This document shows, one piece after another, positions 60,969 to 64,000 of a stretch of DNA of 64,000 nt (the stretch's first letter is position 1; each line of letters begins with the position of its first letter). The DNA lies in assembly GCA_021770755.1 (NCBI GenBank), contig JAETQI010000012.1:1-64000 (forward strand). Direction: 5' to 3'. The position numbers were made by a program, and so were the translations under genes. The notes beneath the pieces are model-generated. The model ran no database searches. It saw only the letters and a list, made by a program, of their open reading frames with translations, and was not told the origin of the DNA. Source of the stretch: Lachnospiraceae bacterium (GTDB lineage Bacteria > Bacillota > Clostridia > Lachnospirales > Lachnospiraceae).

Positions 60969-61010
60969 TGTTGCCGCAGGGAAGCAGTTGCAAAATTTGA
61001 ATGGTATATA

Positions 61011-61047
61011 AAGGTATAAAACCTTACCTTGTAAGGTTTTATACCTT
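61011..61047. terminator. Bidirectional terminator
   Basis: A perfect 17-bp stem (61011-61027 with 61031-61047) over the loop CTT, AT-rich at the base with T-run on the plus side. It separates convergent Rpn copy 2 and the DUF4365 gene. Confidence 0.85.
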
Positions 61048-61055
61048 TTGTCATT

Positions 61056-62075
61056 TCATATCCAATAGCAGTTATCACGAAATTCCCGAGACGACATCTT
61101 CTCCGCTTCGGCATATATTCCTGGATATTGTGTTTCCCAGAAATCCCCTTCGATACTTATGATCAATTCTCTCAGCGTATCTATTATGTTTAGCATATTT
61201 TCCTGAATTCTGGAATGCAGTTCCGAAATCTCTATTTCCAGTACATCATACTCCTCCCAAACATCATAATGCCTGTATGCATCCTTGTATTTTTCTCGAA
61301 CCTTATAGAAATCAATATTATCGAAAGCGACGTCAAGATGCCTGGAAATGATCTGCAATAAGTGATGAAGATGCCTGGTAGTGTTATAAAAGTTCATTGA
61401 CTGCGTCAAAAACGGATCAGCGTTCTGATGGTCAATATGTTCATAATATTTCATTCTGTTTGTCACAAAATCTCGTACGGAATTAAAGAAGTCTGGGTAT
61501 TCAAGCATCAGAAATTTATTTCGCTCAAACATCATGTGACGATAAGTATTGCATATTCCTTCGCTTGACTGGATCGTCTCCGTATTCATTTCTTCAAGCC
61601 TGCTATCTGCGGGTATATAAAACATAAAATGATCTTTTGATACAAATTCACGGTATCGCTGCCGTATCTGGGCTTTGATGTCTGTATAATACAAACAATG
61701 GTGTTTTATATCTGCTAATACAAGCAGGACGGGAAGCGGGCTCTGGAGCCAATAATTGCAGGTTGATCTCTTTATTGGCACTGGAATACTGCCAGCTATC
61801 CTTCCGATTCGAGAGATAGAATCGTTGTCATTGCCATTGTTCTCATGTCTGATTTCGGTGAAGTCAGGAAAATTCTCCGAAGATTTTAATTGCAATGAAA
61901 ACATTTTTCCGGTAACATATCCGTTCTCTGCTATTTCCAGCAAGCCGTCGATTCCATAGTCACGCCCGCCCAGGGAGCGGAAAATATAATGTTTCGGTTC
62001 AAGGATCGTTTGCAATAGCAGGATTCCTTGTTCGTCAATGATATGCTGAACGGGTCTTTTAGGTAGATCACACAT
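61056..62075 (-). CDS. DUF4365 domain protein, PD-(D/E)XK-like
   Basis: A 339-residue protein whose N-terminal domain (residues 5-150) matches DUF4365: GRDYGIDGLLEI...GKMFSLQLKSS, where Asp and the QLK triad resemble a PD-(D/E)XK nuclease site. A C-terminal helical region of about 180 residues follows. The ATG at 62075 follows GGAGGTG; the frame is open to 62135. DUF4365 occurs in defence-associated and mobile-element proteins; the role here is unknown. It is transcribed alone. Confidence 0.78.
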   Translation of the reverse strand: MCDLPKRPVQHIIDEQGILLLQTILEPKHYIFRSLGGRDYGIDGLLEIAENGYVTGKMFSLQLKSSENFPDFTEIRHENNGNDNDSISRIGRIAGSIPVPIKRSTCNYWLQSPLPVLLVLADIKHHCLYYTDIKAQIRQRYREFVSKDHFMFYIPADSRLEEMNTETIQSSEGICNTYRHMMFERNKFLMLEYPDFFNSVRDFVTNRMKYYEHIDHQNADPFLTQSMNFYNTTRHLHHLLQIISRHLDVAFDNIDFYKVREKYKDAYRHYDVWEEYDVLEIEISELHSRIQENMLNIIDTLRELIISIEGDFWETQYPGIYAEAEKMSSREFRDNCYWI

Positions 62076-62102
62076 ATTTTTTACACCTCCACTTTTCATT
62101 TC

Positions 62103-62131
62103 ATTATATCTCGCAGCGTTTAGAAGTACAA
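62103..62131 (-). promoter_or_regulatory. Promoter of the DUF4365 gene
   Basis: On the minus strand TTGTAC (62126-62131) and a perfect TATAAT (62103-62108) with a 17-base spacer, 27 bases before the start codon. Confidence 0.7.
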
Positions 62132-62213
62132 TCAAATGATCGGGGATTTAATAAGAAAATCATTTGGCGTACAATCGGGCATCAAAGCAGGGTGTTGAGT
62201 GTAGTGCGGATAA

Positions 62214-62246
62214 ATAACTTGATTAAGTTATGAAGTCTGGTATAAT
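62214..62246 (+). promoter_or_regulatory. hemW: hemW promoter with overlapping palindrome
   Basis: TTGATT (62219-62224) and TATAAT (62241-62246) with a 16-base spacer. The dyad ATAACTT-GATT-AAGTTAT (62214-62231) overlaps the -35, so a repressor or activator site is possible. About 120 bases of leader precede hemW, without a clear gene. Confidence 0.6.
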
Positions 62247-62369
62247 GAAAAGATGGCAGGCTGACAGAGGCATCTATGCAAAGATTGGAATATTTCAGAT
62301 GTGGATTGGTAAATAAGGGTTGGAATAGAAGGATTAGCTGGAAATGTCGGGAGAGAGGAGTGAAGCGTG

Positions 62370-63587
62370 ATGCGTTCAATCGGGGTGTACATTCATATTC
62401 CTTTTTGTGTCCGGAAATGCGCCTACTGTGATTTCCTGTCAGGACCGGCTCCAAAAGAGCGGCGGCAGGCGTATGCGGCGGCACTGCGAAGGGAGATCGC
62501 GCGGGAGGCTGCGCGGTATGCGGGGTATGAGGTGCATACGATCTTTTTAGGCGGCGGTACGCCTTCTATATTGGAGGCAGGAGAGGCTGCAGGGATCCTC
62601 GAATGTCTGGACCGGTATTACCACATTCAAAAAAAGGCTGAGATCACGATGGAGATGAATCCCGGGACTGTGGACGGTGATAAGCTGACAGGATTAAAGA
62701 GCTCTGGGGTGAACAGACTGAGCATGGGATTACAGTCTGCGGACAATGCGGAGCTAAAGCTGTTGGGACGCATTCACACGTATGAAGATTTTCTGCAGAC
62801 CTATCGGCTGGCGAGGGAAGCGGGCTTTGCCAATATTAATGTCGATCTCATGTCGGCACTGCCGGGGCAGGACATGGATAGCTGGGTGGGGACGCTGGAA
62901 AAAGTGACAGCCCTGCAGCCGGAACACATTTCTGCCTACAGCCTGATCATTGAGGAGGGAACGCATCTGCATGACAGGCTGGACGAATATCCGCCTGTGC
63001 CTGACGAGGACGAGGATCGGCGGATGTACCAGGCGACCAGGCAGATCCTCGCGGAAAAAGGTTATCAGCGCTATGAGATATCAAACTATGCGAAAGCGGG
63101 ATATGCGTGTAGGCATAACTGCATCTACTGGCAGCGCGGGACCGGCCATACTGTCGATTATGCCGGCTTTGGTCTGGGGGCGTCCTCCATGGTGGACAAT
63201 GTGCGGTGGAAAAATACGGACGATATGGAGCGCTATTTCTCTGCCTTTGTAGACGATGCGGACATAGGGCAGGACGTAAAAGAGGACGTACAAAAATTAT
63301 CGCGGGTGGATCACATGGAAGAATTTATGTTTCTGGGGCTGCGCATGACAGACGGTGTGTCCCGGCTGGAGTTTACGGACACCTTTGGTGTGGGGATCGA
63401 TGATGTCTATGGTGAGATACTGCGCAAGTGGGAGAAAGCGGGAATGCTGATCCGGAGTGGTGACCGCATAAGGCTGACGGACGCAGGGATCGATGTCAGC
63501 AATGTGGTACTGGCGGACTTTTTATGCACACGGGCACCCAGAGGAAGATTGTCAGCGTACGCTGACGGGTGCCCGGCGCGCGAGTAG
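62370..63587 (+). CDS. hemW: Radical SAM heme chaperone HemW (HemN-like)
   Basis: A 405-residue radical SAM protein with the cluster motif CVRKCAYC (CxxxCxxC) at residues 13-20, in IPFCVRKCAYCDF. GGGTPS and the HemN/HemW C-terminal domain (LGLRMTDGVSRLEF) follow. HemW delivers heme to respiratory proteins; true HemN oxidises coproporphyrinogen III. The size and absence of the longer HemN N-terminus favour HemW. ATG 62370 follows GAGAGGAG; GTG 62367 is adjacent. Confidence 0.9.
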   Translation: MRSIGVYIHIPFCVRKCAYCDFLSGPAPKERRQAYAAALRREIAREAARYAGYEVHTIFLGGGTPSILEAGEAAGILECLDRYYHIQKKAEITMEMNPGTVDGDKLTGLKSSGVNRLSMGLQSADNAELKLLGRIHTYEDFLQTYRLAREAGFANINVDLMSALPGQDMDSWVGTLEKVTALQPEHISAYSLIIEEGTHLHDRLDEYPPVPDEDEDRRMYQATRQILAEKGYQRYEISNYAKAGYACRHNCIYWQRGTGHTVDYAGFGLGASSMVDNVRWKNTDDMERYFSAFVDDADIGQDVKEDVQKLSRVDHMEEFMFLGLRMTDGVSRLEFTDTFGVGIDDVYGEILRKWEKAGMLIRSGDRIRLTDAGIDVSNVVLADFLCTRAPRGRLSAYADGCPARE

Positions 63588-63611
63588 GGGAAGAGGGTTC
63601 TTCCCTACTCG
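63531..63611 (+). terminator. Compound hairpins at the end of hemW
   Basis: Two structures follow each other. CGGGCACCC (63531-63539) pairs with GGGTGCCCG (63567-63575) and encloses a perfect 16-base palindrome (63551-63566). Then CGAGTAGGG (63581-63589) pairs with CCCTACTCG (63603-63611) with four further base pairs. The first overlaps the hemW 3' coding end. There is no long T-run, so they may be repeat-type structures rather than a classical terminator. Confidence 0.5.
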
Positions 63612-63679
63612 ATCGCACAGACCCGTGCAGGTAAAATATGCCGCCAATGCGGTGATAAAAATGATGATGGAGGACAGGA

Positions 63680-64000
63680 ATGGATAGGGATTTGACACAC
63701 GATATGATGCATGAACAGGGGATCGTGCATGACCATACGCATCAGCATGGGCATTCGCACACACATACGCACAAGGAGACCAAGGCAGTCCTGAACAGAA
63801 TGTCCAAGATCATAGGCCATATGAAATCTGTCAGGACAATGGTGGAAAACGGCAGGGACTGCAGTGAGGTGCTGATACAACTGGCGGCTGTAAAGTCGGC
63901 GATCAGCAGCGTGAGCCGTGTGATCTTAAAGGATCATATCGATCATTGCATTGTAGATGCAGTGCGAGAGAATGATACAGAGTCGATCGAGGAGCTGAAA
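63680..64000 (+). CDS. CsoR/FrmR-family metal-responsive repressor (partial)
   Basis: The first 107 codons of a DUF156 repressor, cut by the window end. A His-rich N-terminus (HDHTHQHGHSHTHTH, residues 17-31) precedes the helical bundle. Cys61, His86 and Cys90 match the copper-binding C-H-C spacing of CsoR. GGAGG lies six bases before ATG 63680. It probably senses Cu(I) or a related metal and controls an efflux gene downstream, outside the window. Confidence 0.85.
   Translation, partial: MDRDLTHDMMHEQGIVHDHTHQHGHSHTHTHKETKAVLNRMSKIIGHMKSVRTMVENGRDCSEVLIQLAAVKSAISSVSRVILKDHIDHCIVDAVRENDTESIEELK

Noticed and set aside
1-64000. tRNA, rRNA, known riboswitch or CRISPR features
   Set aside because: Reading both strands I found no cloverleaf with conserved T-loop, no rRNA segments and no recognisable riboswitch core; a covariance-model search would be decisive.

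Overview
The window reads as a chromosome segment of an anaerobic, endospore-forming Firmicute, most likely a Lachnospiraceae member (Roseburia/Eubacterium-like). The grounds are a complete spoIIIAA-AH operon and spoIVB, the gene order Asp23-nusB-xseA-xseB-ispA-dxs-tlyA-nadK-argR-recN, Rpn-type nucleases with the lineage-typical MGDIDISV start, and a sigma-28-like promoter that implies flagella. The species call is inference; no rRNA or tRNA gene is present.

Region 1 (1-33.2 kb) is GC-rich, mostly plus-strand housekeeping DNA. It holds the SpoIIIA operon (256-5346), a decayed phosphopentomutase gene (deoB, 5450-5832), prfC, a transglutaminase-like lipoprotein, and a tightly packed run from nusB to recN. 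A soluble PocR-domain chemoreceptor-like protein, a secreted protein, an RND efflux pair, spoIVB, an orphan FliD-like gene with a sigma-28-like promoter, a polyamine ABC transporter (potABCD) and lepA follow.

Region 2 (33.2-39.6 kb) begins with two divergent HTH genes whose intergenic region carries ACAG-N5-CTGT dyads, one exactly inside a consensus promoter. A secreted Ser-rich protein, a GT-C-like membrane protein, an SH3-like membrane protein, a multipass protein and a dolichol-phosphate-mannose-synthase-like GT2 come next. They look like one surface-glycan operon.

Region 3 (39.6-61.0 kb) is strongly AT-rich and looks horizontally acquired. It is a polysaccharide locus with GT4, GT32, GT2, GT-C, a UDP-galactopyranose-mutase-like flavoprotein, acyltransferases and a Wzx-type flippase. 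It also has a tailoring block (ATP-grasp, small PLP enzyme, three GNATs, DegT aminotransferase). Nuclease cassettes bound or interrupt it: a deleted AAA/PD-(D/E)XK gene (39.6-40.4 kb) and an Rpn gene (41.6-42.7 kb), both flanked by the same ~25-27 bp inverted repeat, and a second Rpn copy at 59.9-61.0 kb. Four of its genes carry poly-G runs of 8-10 bases, unexpected in such AT-rich DNA. This is the pattern of slipped-strand phase variation. The run at 56661-56668 would switch two GNAT domains between separate and fused forms.

Region 4 (61-64 kb) returns to core DNA: a DUF4365 nuclease-like gene on the minus strand, hemW, and the start of a CsoR-family metal-responsive repressor cut by the window end.

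The strongest candidate for something new is the combination in region 3: a glycan locus with several candidate contingency tracts, including a domain-fusion switch, interleaved with inverted-repeat-bounded nuclease cassettes whose right ends double as transcription terminators.
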